Positions 24,594-34,159 of a stretch of DNA of 64,000 bases are shown here, piece after piece. Below the pieces are notes generated by a model that was not told the origin of the DNA, did not search any database, and was given only the letters and a program-made list of their open reading frames with translations. Source of the DNA: Anaerolineales bacterium (GTDB taxonomy: Bacteria > Chloroflexota > Anaerolineae > Anaerolineales > UBA4823); contig JANXBJ010000001.1 of NCBI GenBank assembly GCA_025057645.1, positions 740,357 to 804,356 on the forward strand, read 5' to 3'. Both the position numbers and the translations under genes were made by a program. Numbering within the stretch: the stretch's first letter is position 1; every line of letters begins with the position of its first letter.

Positions 24594-27500
24594 ATGACCC
24601 TCCGAATCCTCTCTGCTCTCTCCGTAGCTTTCATTTCCCTCTTTGTGCTGGGTTTCCACTTTTCAACTGTGAATAGCGCACCGCCACAGCCGACCTACCA
24701 ACCCTCGCCCCCTCCCCCCACTGTTGAGGAGCAAATTCGAACAGCGATCCTTGCCGCTCTATCCCGCATGAAAGCAGTTCAGCCTGTTTATGAATTGTTC
24801 AACACCGCAGTCGAGGGAATTCGTCTCACCCCTGCGAAGGATCGCGCAACAGCCTACTTATTCCCGGTTGATCCTCAAACCGGAGAGATCATCCCCACAG
24901 AACCCGGCCTAGCAATCCTAAAGCAAGTTGACGATCGGTGGGAAGTCGTCTTTCCCGGTGACCCGGAATGGCTGCTCCAGTTAAAAACGCTCCCCAGCGA
25001 GCTGATCCCGCTGGAGGAAAAGAACCTCTGGCTCACCCGCGAAGCCCAAATGAAGGCCTTAGCAGAACTAGGCCCGTTCCACGGCTACCGTCTCCCCTGG
25101 GCACCTGGAGTGACGATGCGTCTCACCCAGAGTCTCGCTCATGATCGCTACACCCCCAGCGGGAATGCCCATTTCGCTTTCGACTTTGCTACTCCCGGCC
25201 CTGCGCAGATGTTCAACGTCTACGCCGCTAAAGGCGGGTATGTTTGGAGCATAAACGACAATTGCCCTAACGGCTCAGAGACTTGCTCGAATTGGGTCGT
25301 GTTGCGCGATCCTAGCACTACCCCCACTACCTACCAACTCTACCTCCACCTCGCCCAAAATAGCATCCCCGCCTCAATCCGTGCTATCGGCACATTTGTT
25401 GAACGGGGTCAACTGATCGGCGTCGCTGACGATACAGGGGTGAGCACTGCCCACCATCTGCACTTTATGGTGCACACGAATCCCTCTTCCTACTGGGGTA
25501 CCTCCGTTGATATCACTTTTGAAGACGTGGATATCAACGGAGGTCGACCGCGAGCCTTGGTCGACAGGCCGTACTGTCGGAGCACGGATATCTGTCAACA
25601 GTTCCGCAGCGAGTATGTTTCGCGCAACTACTATCTAGGCGATCAAACGCCCCCTTACGGGGACATTCTGAGCCCATCTCTGGGGGATACGGTCTTTTCA
25701 CCCAAATTAAGATTGGAGGGATGGGCAAGAGACGATTTGAGTGGACTTTACGGAGCAAGGTTCATCGTCAATATAGGCGATAGGTGGCAAGAGATCGGCG
25801 AGACTTTTTCCACGAATTATTTTTCCTACGAGTGGGATCTCTGCGCTTTTGGGGTTCCCGACGGCCCAATATCCGTTGCCCTGCGCATCTTCGATAAAGC
25901 TGGTAATCAATCAATAGGGTTGCCCGGGCTGAGGCACTTTTTCAAGCGGTATGATTGCCCTCAAAGCCCAGTTCCCCGGTGCGAGCCCTCTGCAGATCAA
26001 GTAGCCCTGTTCTCGGAGCAAGACTACCAAGGTACTTGCAGCCTGTTTTCTGGGGGCAGTCACACCAATCTGGGCGCAGTGGGCGAAGGAAATGCCTCTT
26101 CGATCCAAGTCGGCTCTAACGTCATGGCAACCCTCTATCTAAGCGACAACTTTCGTGGCCGGGGTGAAACCTTTTTCTCTTCAGATGCCAATCTAAACGA
26201 TAACTGGATCGGCGAGAATTCGGTATCCTCTTTGCTTGTTTCTCCACGCAGCTCACCTCCCGCAACTCCTCTGCCGGTCTCGCCGCCGCACAATTCCATC
26301 CTGCCTGCTACCAGCTCGATCACCTTACACTGGGAAAACCTCGCCCGTGCGAGTGAATTTCAGGTCGAGCTAACTCGGTCTGGTTCGCCGGTCAACTTGT
26401 CACCGTGGCTTTCTGTTCCCCATTGGCATGTAGGCTCTCTGCCTCCGGGCAGTTACGCCTGGCGGGTGCGCAGCAGAAACCCCAATGGGGTTAGCAATTG
26501 GTCGAGCTCCTTCTCCTTTTCAATAGCCAACCCCTCGAATACGAATCTTCCGAGTGCTCTCCCTGCTCCCTTCAGCGATGATTTCGAAACCGAGAAGGGC
26601 TGGAACGCCTCGGCCTATTTCGACAAGACCGAGCAGCTCAACCATACCCCCAATGGAAGAATTAGCTGGAAGTATGACACAAACAGCAAACCTTCGGAGG
26701 GTTACGACACCGGAGGCCCCAATTTTGGATTCTTGACTTCACCCCCGATCCAACTTCCTCAGTCTCCGTTCTATGTTCTCCGGTTCTGGTCTTACTATCA
26801 AACTGAGAGCGCGCACCCTCATTGGGATCAACGGTGGGTGCAAATCTCGGTGGAAGGAGGAGCTTTTCAGAACCTATACCAGCTCAGCGACGATCCAATG
26901 GAACTCTGGGTGCGCAGCCCGCAACTCTCACTGGCGCCGTTTGCCGGAAAGACCATCCAAATTCGCTTCTACTTCAACACGCTAGACCAGTACCGCAACC
27001 GGTATAAAGGATGGTTTATCGATGATGTGAGTATCGGCCTGCCTGAGACAACAGCCTGCCCAGCAACCAATGAGCCTAACGATTTTTCCTCGACCGCTAC
27101 TGCGCTTGCCATAAATCCAAACGGCCGCAGCGACATCCAAGCGGAAATCTGCCCCGGTGGCGATATTGATTTCTATAAATTTTTCGCTAACTCAGGGGAG
27201 CGCCTTGGTGTTCAAGTGCTCGCTGACCGTTCGAATCCGAATCTCTTCCTCGATCCATACCTGTATTTACTCGACTCGGACGGCAGGTCGGTCCTCGCCG
27301 AAAACGACGACAAAGTTCATGCTCGTATAACCGATTCTAGTCTTTTCTATAGAGTCTTACGAACGGGTGAATACTACCTCAAGGTCAAGGCCTTTGACCA
27401 TCCCTCTGCCGGGGATATTGCACTGAAATACACCCTGACCTTAGTCAAGGACTCTCAGGACCCGGTGGGTGCCTTTTTGATCCCCAAGAACAATCAAACT

Positions 27501-27788
27501 GTGGTTGGGGATTCCTTCCCAGTAAGGGTGATTGCTTACGATGGGAACGGGGAAATCAGCCACGTTCGCTTCTACCGACACACGGCAAACTGGGAGTCGG
27601 GCAAGTGGGAGTTGATAGGCGAAGATTGGGACGGGAGCGATGGTTGGGGGATTGACCTGACAGAGCATGCCCTCGGGTTTTCCATCTGGGCGCGAGTCTT
27701 CGATCTGGCCGGCAACTATATCGATTTAGGGGCCTGGAATCTCTCCTTAGCCCGCTCGGCGCTCTTCTTCCCAATCATCTCCCGCTGA
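24594..27788 (+). CDS. Secreted M23 metallopeptidase with beta/gamma-crystallin, Ig-like and PPC domains
   Basis: The 1064-residue protein has a signal peptide (ILSALSVAFISLFVLGF). An M23 (LytM) peptidase domain at about 165-325 has the zinc motif HFAFDFATPG and AHHLHFMVH. An Ig-like domain follows, then a beta/gamma-crystallin unit (VALFSEQDYQGTCSLF; LYLSDNFRGRGETF) and a FnIII-like unit. A jelly-roll-like domain (FSDDFETEKGW ... GWFIDDVSI) and a PPC domain (NEPNDFSSTATALAI ... GDIDFYKF) come next, and the tail LFFPIISR. M23 enzymes cut peptidoglycan cross-bridges or glycine-rich peptides. The domain mixture suggests an extracellular enzyme. It is divergent from the HPrK/C25 cluster. Confidence 0.85.
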   Translation: MTLRILSALSVAFISLFVLGFHFSTVNSAPPQPTYQPSPPPPTVEEQIRTAILAALSRMKAVQPVYELFNTAVEGIRLTPAKDRATAYLFPVDPQTGEIIPTEPGLAILKQVDDRWEVVFPGDPEWLLQLKTLPSELIPLEEKNLWLTREAQMKALAELGPFHGYRLPWAPGVTMRLTQSLAHDRYTPSGNAHFAFDFATPGPAQMFNVYAAKGGYVWSINDNCPNGSETCSNWVVLRDPSTTPTTYQLYLHLAQNSIPASIRAIGTFVERGQLIGVADDTGVSTAHHLHFMVHTNPSSYWGTSVDITFEDVDINGGRPRALVDRPYCRSTDICQQFRSEYVSRNYYLGDQTPPYGDILSPSLGDTVFSPKLRLEGWARDDLSGLYGARFIVNIGDRWQEIGETFSTNYFSYEWDLCAFGVPDGPISVALRIFDKAGNQSIGLPGLRHFFKRYDCPQSPVPRCEPSADQVALFSEQDYQGTCSLFSGGSHTNLGAVGEGNASSIQVGSNVMATLYLSDNFRGRGETFFSSDANLNDNWIGENSVSSLLVSPRSSPPATPLPVSPPHNSILPATSSITLHWENLARASEFQVELTRSGSPVNLSPWLSVPHWHVGSLPPGSYAWRVRSRNPNGVSNWSSSFSFSIANPSNTNLPSALPAPFSDDFETEKGWNASAYFDKTEQLNHTPNGRISWKYDTNSKPSEGYDTGGPNFGFLTSPPIQLPQSPFYVLRFWSYYQTESAHPHWDQRWVQISVEGGAFQNLYQLSDDPMELWVRSPQLSLAPFAGKTIQIRFYFNTLDQYRNRYKGWFIDDVSIGLPETTACPATNEPNDFSSTATALAINPNGRSDIQAEICPGGDIDFYKFFANSGERLGVQVLADRSNPNLFLDPYLYLLDSDGRSVLAENDDKVHARITDSSLFYRVLRTGEYYLKVKAFDHPSAGDIALKYTLTLVKDSQDPVGAFLIPKNNQTVVGDSFPVRVIAYDGNGEISHVRFYRHTANWESGKWELIGEDWDGSDGWGIDLTEHALGFSIWARVFDLAGNYIDLGAWNLSLARSALFFPIISR

Positions 27789-27804
27789 GCTATAATAACC
27801 CTAT

Positions 27805-28770
27805 ATGACCAAGTTGATCATCCAAATTCCTTGTTACAACGAGGAATCAACACTCCCCGAGACTTTACACTCCCTGCCCAAGCACATCCCCGGGATTGAT
27901 CAAATCGAAGTTTTGGTTATTGACGACGGCAGCACCGATCGCACGGCTGCGGTTGCTTTAGACCATGGTGTCAATCATCTTGTGCGTTTCCCTCAGCACG
28001 TGGGCTTGGCCACAGCCTTTGCCGCAGGGCTAAACGCCAGTCTTGAACACGGTGCCGATATTATCGTTAACACGGATGCGGATAATCAATACAATGCCGC
28101 CGACATCCCCAAAATTATCCAACCCATCCTAGAGCAAAGGGCCGACATTGTCATTGGCGATCGCGGGGTTGCAAACCATCCCGAGTTCTCACCGCTCAAG
28201 CGCTTCCTCCAGAAATGGGGGAGCAAAGTGCTTGCCTTGACCTCGGGCTTGGAAATTCCGGATGCCACCAGCGGCTTCCGTGCCTATAGCCGCGAAGCGG
28301 CTCTAAAAACCATTGTGCTCTCGGGGTATACCTACACCTTAGAGACTCTGATCCAAGCGGGATCGAAGGGCTTAGCCGTCCAATACGTGCCCGTGCGCAC
28401 CAACCCTAAGAAGCGCCCCTCGCGCCTGATCCGCAGTGTGCCGGAATACTTGGCCTTGTCGGCTGTCACTATTGTTCGTTCCTATGCGATGTATCGTGCG
28501 CTGCGCTTTTTCACCCTTATCGGTGGACTATTTATCCTAGGCGGTTTGATCCTCGGCGTTCGATTTTTGATTATCCACTACATATTACGCACCGGAGGAG
28601 GCAACCTGCAATCCCTTCTACTAATGACCATCCTTTTGATTATCGGCTTCCAAATTCTCCTCATCGGCTTGCTGGCAGACTTGATCAGCTTCAATAGAAA
28701 AATCCTCGAGGAAATCCTCTTTCGATTGAGAAAGTCCGATTATTCGCAAAAAAACTCACTTAATTCGTAA
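27805..28770 (+). CDS. Family 2 glycosyltransferase, polyprenyl-phosphate type
   Basis: The GT-A domain has IIQIPCYNEESTL, VLVIDDGSTDRT and the divalent-metal DAD motif in VNTDADNQYNAADI. DATSGFRAYSREA at about 150 is typical of dolichol- or polyprenyl-phosphate sugar transferases. Two membrane helices (FFTLIGGLFILGGLILGV; LLLMTILLIIGFQILLIGLL) close the 321-residue protein. It probably attaches a sugar to a lipid carrier for envelope polysaccharide or protein glycosylation. It starts 16 bases after the M23 gene and ends overlapping the convergent membrane protein by 15 bases. Confidence 0.87.
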   Translation: MTKLIIQIPCYNEESTLPETLHSLPKHIPGIDQIEVLVIDDGSTDRTAAVALDHGVNHLVRFPQHVGLATAFAAGLNASLEHGADIIVNTDADNQYNAADIPKIIQPILEQRADIVIGDRGVANHPEFSPLKRFLQKWGSKVLALTSGLEIPDATSGFRAYSREAALKTIVLSGYTYTLETLIQAGSKGLAVQYVPVRTNPKKRPSRLIRSVPEYLALSAVTIVRSYAMYRALRFFTLIGGLFILGGLILGVRFLIIHYILRTGGGNLQSLLLMTILLIIGFQILLIGLLADLISFNRKILEEILFRLRKSDYSQKNSLNS

Positions 28771-30771
28771 GACCCAGACTCTTCCTTTGTGATATGCAAG
28801 TTCATAAAGCCCACTTGCGAGCATCAACTTAGGTTTCATAACCACCGGGCCATCATAGTTCACCCTCCCCTGCTTCTCTCCAATATATGCGTATTCATAT
28901 CCTCTGGCCTTCAACTCGGCGACCACGTCCGGGTGAACATAGCCTTTTTCTTCGATCATTCGGCGAAGGGAATTCACATATTCAACGTAATTCGGAAATG
29001 GGCCTTCCTCTGCCGTGTAAGGCATCGGAGGCACACTGATCTTCCTTTTGGTCAAAAAAGGTATCCACCATCCACCATCCGAGCCGACAACGGTCGAGCC
29101 ACCATAAGCAAAAAACGAATTCACCAAAATTCGCGTCTGCTGCGGAGTATTCGCTTGAATCCACTCCATAGCCCGCAGGTCCTGTCCGGTAGCCATGGCA
29201 TGCAGATCGGGCTGAATATCTTGAATGCGGCTTCGCCAAGTGAGGAGCAAAGTTACAACCACTGCCCCCAAACCGAGAATTTGCGCTATAGAGCGAATTT
29301 GCGCCTGGATCGTCTCCATCAGCCACGCCAAAACTGTCCCAAGAATCAACGCAGCCGGGAGGTAGATGGCGATAAACACGGCAAAATTGCTCAGTAGACC
29401 TGCACCCGGCAACCCAATCCAGTCCGGGTTAGCCATCAACAAGACCACTCCCCACCAAGCTGCAACAAAGAAAATGCGCTTGTCCTGCCGCCAAATTCCC
29501 CAGACGATAGACACAACAAGCAAAACCCAAACCGGAACAGGCAAATATGTACCGAGGTTCCCGATCGCATTGTACTCCCATGCGTAGTCGCTTAGGGCGG
29601 ATGGAGAAGTAGTGATGCCGCGCACAAAGCCCTGATAGAGCTTTCCCCCATAGACTTTTGTAAACCACGGTAAGTAAAACAAAAAGCCTATTACCCCTCC
29701 GAGGACTAAATCGGTAAATTGCTCTCGCCCATGTTGCCGGGAATAGGTCAAAACGAGAAGAGCCGGAATGCACCCGAGCATAAAGAGAAAAACTCGGTAA
29801 TGAATTAGAGCCAGACCGCTGGTAACCACCGCAACAAGGAGGATTTCCCTCCAAGGTCTTTCTCGAACCCACTTGACCCCCCATTTTTTAGAACCCTCGT
29901 AATACCCCTTTTCCATCAACTCCCAAAGCAGTAACACCACGATAGGTAGAAGCACCTGTCCACATAACTGAGTGTACCTTCCCCAGTTAGTGTAATACAT
30001 GGGCATGAAGAACACAAAGCCGGCTAGAACCCAACTGAACAGAGTAGCCCATCGATTCCCTTTAGAGATTTTCCAAGAAAGGGCAGACAAGGAGGTCACG
30101 GCGAACACGTTCAGAATCTGACCGACCACAAGCGTTGCCTTGGCCGCACTCAAGCCGCCGAGCAGAGCATAAACAGCCACTGCAGCGTGGAAGCCGAAGT
30201 GGTAGGTAAGGCTCTGCAGCTCGGCGTAGGGCTCCCAAGACTCGAACAGACCGCCGTTCTCGATCAGCAACTGAACAATCAGGGTATGGTGGACCGAATC
30301 TCCCCACATAGGTAGAGGTAGTGAACGAATCGCCCAAAACCGAACGAACCATAGAGCAGCGAAAACAATAAGCAACCCAACAGAGACGGCTGATTGCCTA
30401 TGAAGTGCATGTTCGAGCTCAACCCGAAAATACTCATAAACTTCCCGCCGTTCTTTCAACACAGAGTAGAACAGCCAAACCCCTAGGAGTATTAGAGTTA
30501 CCCCTAGTGTAGAGGTCCGTAGCGGTAACCCGACCAGTCTCGAAAAGAGAAAAAGCAGGGGGTAAAATGCAAGACTTGCACCAATCGCAATCGACAAGTA
30601 AACTTCGATTGGGAATTGCTTCCACTTTGGGGAAAGCCCGTGAACAAGGGCAAGCCCCGGCATCAGGAAAACCGGAACGATTAGCGCCCCTAACTCAATC
30701 AACTTGACCAAGAGCGAGTAGTCCATAGGAGGTTTCTTTTCGTTATCCTTTCCGACATAGAGAATTTTCAA
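28756..30771 (-). CDS. Polytopic membrane protein, GT-C glycosyltransferase-like
   Basis: The protein is about 671 residues with a dozen or so predicted membrane helices. After the third or fourth helix comes LPLPMWGDSVHHTLIVQLL, resembling the luminal acidic/His loop of GT-C transferases. A soluble C-terminal region follows (LRAMEWIQANTPQQTRILV ... RKISVPPMPYTAEEG), as in many lipid-linked sugar transferases. The longest frame begins with TTG at 30771; an ATG at 30726 is an alternative start. Next to the GT2 gene, a role in polysaccharide or glycoprotein assembly is likely but not specific. Confidence 0.62.
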   Translation of the reverse strand: MKILYVGKDNEKKPPMDYSLLVKLIELGALIVPVFLMPGLALVHGLSPKWKQFPIEVYLSIAIGASLAFYPLLFLFSRLVGLPLRTSTLGVTLILLGVWLFYSVLKERREVYEYFRVELEHALHRQSAVSVGLLIVFAALWFVRFWAIRSLPLPMWGDSVHHTLIVQLLIENGGLFESWEPYAELQSLTYHFGFHAAVAVYALLGGLSAAKATLVVGQILNVFAVTSLSALSWKISKGNRWATLFSWVLAGFVFFMPMYYTNWGRYTQLCGQVLLPIVVLLLWELMEKGYYEGSKKWGVKWVRERPWREILLVAVVTSGLALIHYRVFLFMLGCIPALLVLTYSRQHGREQFTDLVLGGVIGFLFYLPWFTKVYGGKLYQGFVRGITTSPSALSDYAWEYNAIGNLGTYLPVPVWVLLVVSIVWGIWRQDKRIFFVAAWWGVVLLMANPDWIGLPGAGLLSNFAVFIAIYLPAALILGTVLAWLMETIQAQIRSIAQILGLGAVVVTLLLTWRSRIQDIQPDLHAMATGQDLRAMEWIQANTPQQTRILVNSFFAYGGSTVVGSDGGWWIPFLTKRKISVPPMPYTAEEGPFPNYVEYVNSLRRMIEEKGYVHPDVVAELKARGYEYAYIGEKQGRVNYDGPVVMKPKLMLASGLYELAYHKGRVWVLRIK

Positions 30772-30930
30772 GTCAGTCGCTCAAGTTAGATCAGCCAAAG
30801 AAAGATACCTTCAAACTCGTTCACCCGGCGCCTTGAAAGCATTCTGCTTCGTTTTTTTCTAAGCCATCTGAAATTTACCACCAAAACCTCAGAAATGGAA
30901 CTCGCCGCAGTAAGTAGACAAAACAGAGTG

Positions 30931-30939
30931 TGATACAAT
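30931..30939 (+). promoter_or_regulatory. Extended -10 promoter of the tdk-hpt-cca group
   Basis: TGATACAAT at 30931-30939 is an extended -10 (TG, one base, TACAAT). The -35 at the usual distance is poor. It lies about 65 bases before the thymidine kinase ATG. Confidence 0.4.
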
Positions 30940-31003
30940 CACCGAGGATGGACCACAAACCCTCGGGTAGGTCCCTTAATCTTCTTCAATATGGGAAGAT
31001 CAC

Positions 31004-31576
31004 ATGAAACACCATTCCGGCTCTGTCGAAGTGATCACAGGCTCGATGTTTAGCGGAAAGACCGATGAGCTAATCCGCCGCTTACGTCGCGCAACCATTG
31101 CCCGCCAAAAGGTCCAAGTTTTCAAACCCGCTATCGACACTCGCTACGCTGCTGAAAAAGTAACCTCTCACGCTGGGACCGAATTTGTTGCCACGCCCGT
31201 GCAATGTGCTGGCCAAATTTGGGAGTTCCTCGAACAGGACGTCACAGTTGTGGCCATCGATGAAGCCCAATTTTTTGATAACGACATCATCCCTCTGGTA
31301 CAAGAATTGGCCGACCGCGGCATCCGAGTGATTATTGCCGGGCTGGATACCGATTTTCGCGGCGAACCTTTTGGACCCATGCCCATCCTTATGGCACAAG
31401 CGGAGCGCGTGGATAAGCTCCAGGCAATCTGTATGGTCTGCGGCGAGCCGGCCACACGAACCCAGCGGTTGGTCAATGGAGAACCAGCACACTACAACGA
31501 CCCTGTAGTGATTGTTGGAGCCGCTGAATTATATGAAGCCCGTTGCCGCAAGCACCATATTGTGCGGAGAGATTAG
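31004..31576 (+). CDS. tdk: Thymidine kinase
   Basis: This enzyme phosphorylates thymidine to dTMP in pyrimidine salvage. The 190-residue protein has the P-loop [15 protein letters not shown] near residue 12, the Walker-B-like [11 protein letters not shown], the lasso region around [20 protein letters not shown], and zinc-ligand cysteines CMVC and C..H. Length matches the type II (TK1-like) family. It is followed 3 bases later by hpt. Confidence 0.95.
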   Translation: MKHHSGSVEVITGSMFSGKTDELIRRLRRATIARQKVQVFKPAIDTRYAAEKVTSHAGTEFVATPVQCAGQIWEFLEQDVTVVAIDEAQFFDNDIIPLVQELADRGIRVIIAGLDTDFRGEPFGPMPILMAQAERVDKLQAICMVCGEPATRTQRLVNGEPAHYNDPVVIVGAAELYEARCRKHHIVRRD

Positions 31577-31579
31577 ATC

Positions 31580-32137
31580 ATGCAAGATTATCGTGAATTT
31601 TTAGACGAGATCTTGATCGACTCCGAAACCCTGCAAAAGCGAATCGCCGAGCTAGGTGCTGAGATCAGCCGCGACTATGCGGGTGGCGAGGTGCACCTCA
31701 TCTGTATTCTGCGGGGCGGAGTACTCTTTCTTGCCGACCTGATGCGCTGCATCACCGTGCCTCTGACAGTGGATTTCATGGCAGTTTCGTCTTACGGAGC
31801 AGGGGCTCGACAGTCAACCGGACAGGTGCGCATCACCCTCGACCTAAAGAGTGTGATCGCCGGCAGAGACGTGCTTCTTGTTGAGGACATCGTTGACAGT
31901 GGCTACACGATTGCTTCAGTGCTGAAGATGCTCGAAACTCGTCACCCCAAGAGCTTGCGTGTGTGCGCGCTGCTGGATAAGTACGAAAGACGGGAAGTGG
32001 ATGTCCCGATTCACTATTGCGGCTTCCGTATCCCGAACAAATTTGTCTTCGGCTATGGCCTAGACCTAGACGAGTATTACCGCAATCTGCCCTTTATCGG
32101 CACGGTAAATCTCGCGCTATACCAACCGTCCCAATAA
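31580..32137 (+). CDS. hpt: Hypoxanthine phosphoribosyltransferase
   Basis: The enzyme converts hypoxanthine or guanine with PRPP into IMP or GMP. The PRPP-binding motif is VLLVEDIVDSGYTIASVL at about 95-112. HLICILRGGVLFLADLM and the C-terminal FVFGYGLDLDEYYRNLPFIG are typical of bacterial Hpt. The 185-residue length is normal. It sits between thymidine kinase and the CCA enzyme, so the unit is nucleotide salvage plus tRNA end processing. Confidence 0.94.
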   Translation: MQDYREFLDEILIDSETLQKRIAELGAEISRDYAGGEVHLICILRGGVLFLADLMRCITVPLTVDFMAVSSYGAGARQSTGQVRITLDLKSVIAGRDVLLVEDIVDSGYTIASVLKMLETRHPKSLRVCALLDKYERREVDVPIHYCGFRIPNKFVFGYGLDLDEYYRNLPFIGTVNLALYQPSQ

Positions 32138-32149
32138 TGCTTTGCGCCA

Positions 32150-33655
32150 ATGGCAACATTATTACAACACCCCGTTTTGGAAGTCGTCCGGACGGCTATC
32201 CCTCAGGGAATCTCAGTATACCTTGTGGGCGGTGCTGTTCGAGATGAACTGCTCGGGAAATCGACTCACGACTTTGACTTTGTCGTCTCCGCAGAAGCTC
32301 TCCAAATTGCGCGCAAAGTTGCTAATAAACTCCGAGGCGCTTTCTACCCTTTAGACAACAGACGACAGTATGGGAGAGTGATCTGGAACACCCCCGCCGG
32401 CGAGCGGCTGAAATTGGATTTTGCACTTCAGGCCGGAGACTCGATTGAGGAGGACCTTGTCCAACGCGATTTTACGATCAACGCCCTAGCCATTGACTTG
32501 CGAAACACGGAACGTTGGATCGACCCATTGCGCGGCGCCCAAGACCTTCTAGCCAAGTCCCTACGGGCTTGTTCGGAGCAAGCCTTTCAAAATGACCCCC
32601 TGCGTGTGGTGAGAGGAGTCCGCTTTGCGCTAAGCCTAAGATTTAGGATCGAACCAGCTACATGGCACAGAATGCTTGCGGCAAGCCCGGGCCTGAGCAG
32701 CGTCTCAGGCGAACGTCTAGCAGAGGAACTATTTCGCTTACTCTCCGGTTACTCCGTCGCCAGTGCCATCCGCTTGCTCGACCGTGTAGGTGCGCTTCCC
32801 TACACCTTTCCCGAACTGATTCCGCTAAAGGAAGTCGAACAGTCTCCTCCTCATTATCAAGATGCTTACCAACACACTCTTGAGGTCGTCAGCCGGCTAG
32901 AGGAAATTCTGGAGTTGCTTTCCTTACCGTTCGAGGAAGAACGTCATGCTAACCTTGCCATGGGTTTAGCTTCGCTGCATTTGGGAAGATATCGTTCGAA
33001 GATTGGTAGCTATCTAGAGGAGCGCTTCACCCCTGAGCGGAATAAGCGCGCCCTGCTATTTCTGGCGGCTCTCTATCACGACAGCGGAAAAGCCCTGACC
33101 GGAAGCAAAGATGAAAACAACCTGTGGCATTTCTTCGGCCATGAACAAGTGAGCGCCAAACTCTGCGAGCGGCGTGGGCGAGAACTTGCCTTAGCCAACG
33201 ACGAGATCGAGTGGATGAGAAAAGTGGTTTTACATCATATGCGTCCAATTTTTCTCACCCAAACCGGAGAAGCACCTAGTCGGCGGGCAGTGTATCGCTT
33301 TTTCCGCCAAACAGGTGAGACCGGAATAGGGGTGTGTTTACTCTCTCTCGCCGATGTTCTAGGCATTTATGGCTATACCCTACCAACCTCACTCTGGTCG
33401 AGACACCTAGACGTAGTGCGAAAGCTGCTCCAAGCCTGGTGGGAAGAGAAAGAAGAGCAAATTTCCCCCCCTCCCCTGCTAGATGGCCACGAAGTGATGC
33501 AGCGATTCGGCATCACCCCAGGGCCCTTGATTGGGAAGATTCTGGAGGGGATTCGAGAAGCTCAGGCTGCGGGTGAAATTCACTCCAAAGAAGAAGCGCT
33601 TGCTTTAGCGGAAAAAGTGATTGCCGCCGAAAGGAGCCACCGTCTGAGCGGCTAA
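32150..33655 (+). CDS. cca: CCA tRNA nucleotidyltransferase / poly(A) polymerase family with HD domain
   Basis: The N-terminal nucleotidyltransferase core has YLVGGAVRDELLG and the metal-binding DFDFVV, then RDFTINALAIDL and NDPLRVVRGVRFALSL. A C-terminal HD-type domain has LAALYHDSGKA and HEQVSAKLCERR. Family members add CCA to tRNA 3' ends or act as poly(A) polymerases; the sequence cannot fully separate these, but CCA addition is most likely. Its 501 residues are typical of the HD-containing class. The end lies 10 bases before a convergent small zinc-ribbon gene. Confidence 0.88.
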   Translation: MATLLQHPVLEVVRTAIPQGISVYLVGGAVRDELLGKSTHDFDFVVSAEALQIARKVANKLRGAFYPLDNRRQYGRVIWNTPAGERLKLDFALQAGDSIEEDLVQRDFTINALAIDLRNTERWIDPLRGAQDLLAKSLRACSEQAFQNDPLRVVRGVRFALSLRFRIEPATWHRMLAASPGLSSVSGERLAEELFRLLSGYSVASAIRLLDRVGALPYTFPELIPLKEVEQSPPHYQDAYQHTLEVVSRLEEILELLSLPFEEERHANLAMGLASLHLGRYRSKIGSYLEERFTPERNKRALLFLAALYHDSGKALTGSKDENNLWHFFGHEQVSAKLCERRGRELALANDEIEWMRKVVLHHMRPIFLTQTGEAPSRRAVYRFFRQTGETGIGVCLLSLADVLGIYGYTLPTSLWSRHLDVVRKLLQAWWEEKEEQISPPPLLDGHEVMQRFGITPGPLIGKILEGIREAQAAGEIHSKEEALALAEKVIAAERSHRLSG

Positions 33656-33664
33656 AGCGTTCCT

Positions 33665-33961
33665 TTAGGGAAAGAGCACCTCGATTACGGGCACATAATG
33701 GCAGCGGCATCCCAAAGGATGGGAGCACCCTTCGATAGGTAAGCGCGGAACTTCGTTCTTGGGGTATGCGCCTTCCATTTCCCGACAGGCCGGGCAACAA
33801 TCTTGGGAAACGCTGATGCGGATCAGAGAGATACGCTGATTGGCAAGCATTCTCTTGAGGGCTTGTGCACTTTCGGAATATTCTCTCAAATCCGCTTGAC
33901 AGTTTTCGCAATAGACGGCTGTATCCGGTGAGGAGGCGTGACAGAGGGAACAGATTTGCAC
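33665..33961 (-). CDS. Small zinc-ribbon protein
   Basis: The 98-residue protein has an N-terminal ribbon with CSLCHAS and YCENCQADL, then a second cysteine-rich region with CCPACREMEGAYPKNEVPRL and GCSHPLGCRCHYVPVI. The spacing suggests two zinc sites. I recognise no named family; the RLPIEGC and GCRCHY motifs look conserved. It is monocistronic and converges with cca. Confidence 0.68.
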   Translation of the reverse strand: MQICSLCHASSPDTAVYCENCQADLREYSESAQALKRMLANQRISLIRISVSQDCCPACREMEGAYPKNEVPRLPIEGCSHPLGCRCHYVPVIEVLFP

Positions 33962-34077
33962 ACCTAGTCTCCTTTCGAGCGAGATTATCTTTGTATTTTA
34001 CTCGGATTTGCTAGAAAAGGAAGCCAAAACCCAATTCCCTTCGATGAGTGCGACCGCTGCCCTGACTTTTTAAAGTC

Positions 34078-34108
34078 CTGCCCCCCTTCGGTTTCCGTCG
34101 GGGGGCAG
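34078..34108 (-). terminator. Strong GC hairpin, possible terminator of the minus-strand GT-B gene
   Basis: CTGCCCCCC (34078-34086) pairs perfectly with GGGGGGCAG (34100-34108) across a 13-base loop. It lies about 50 bases past the stop of the gene at 34160. There is no long T-run on either side, so intrinsic termination is uncertain. Confidence 0.5.
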
Positions 34109-34159
34109 TCGGGAGAGGGGGAGGCGAATTGGCACCAGAGGAGGAGAAGCACCCAATTG

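Noticed and set aside
24551-24634. Upstream extension of the FnIII-like protein
   Set aside because: It overlaps the start of the divergent M23 gene and would place the -10 box inside the coding region.
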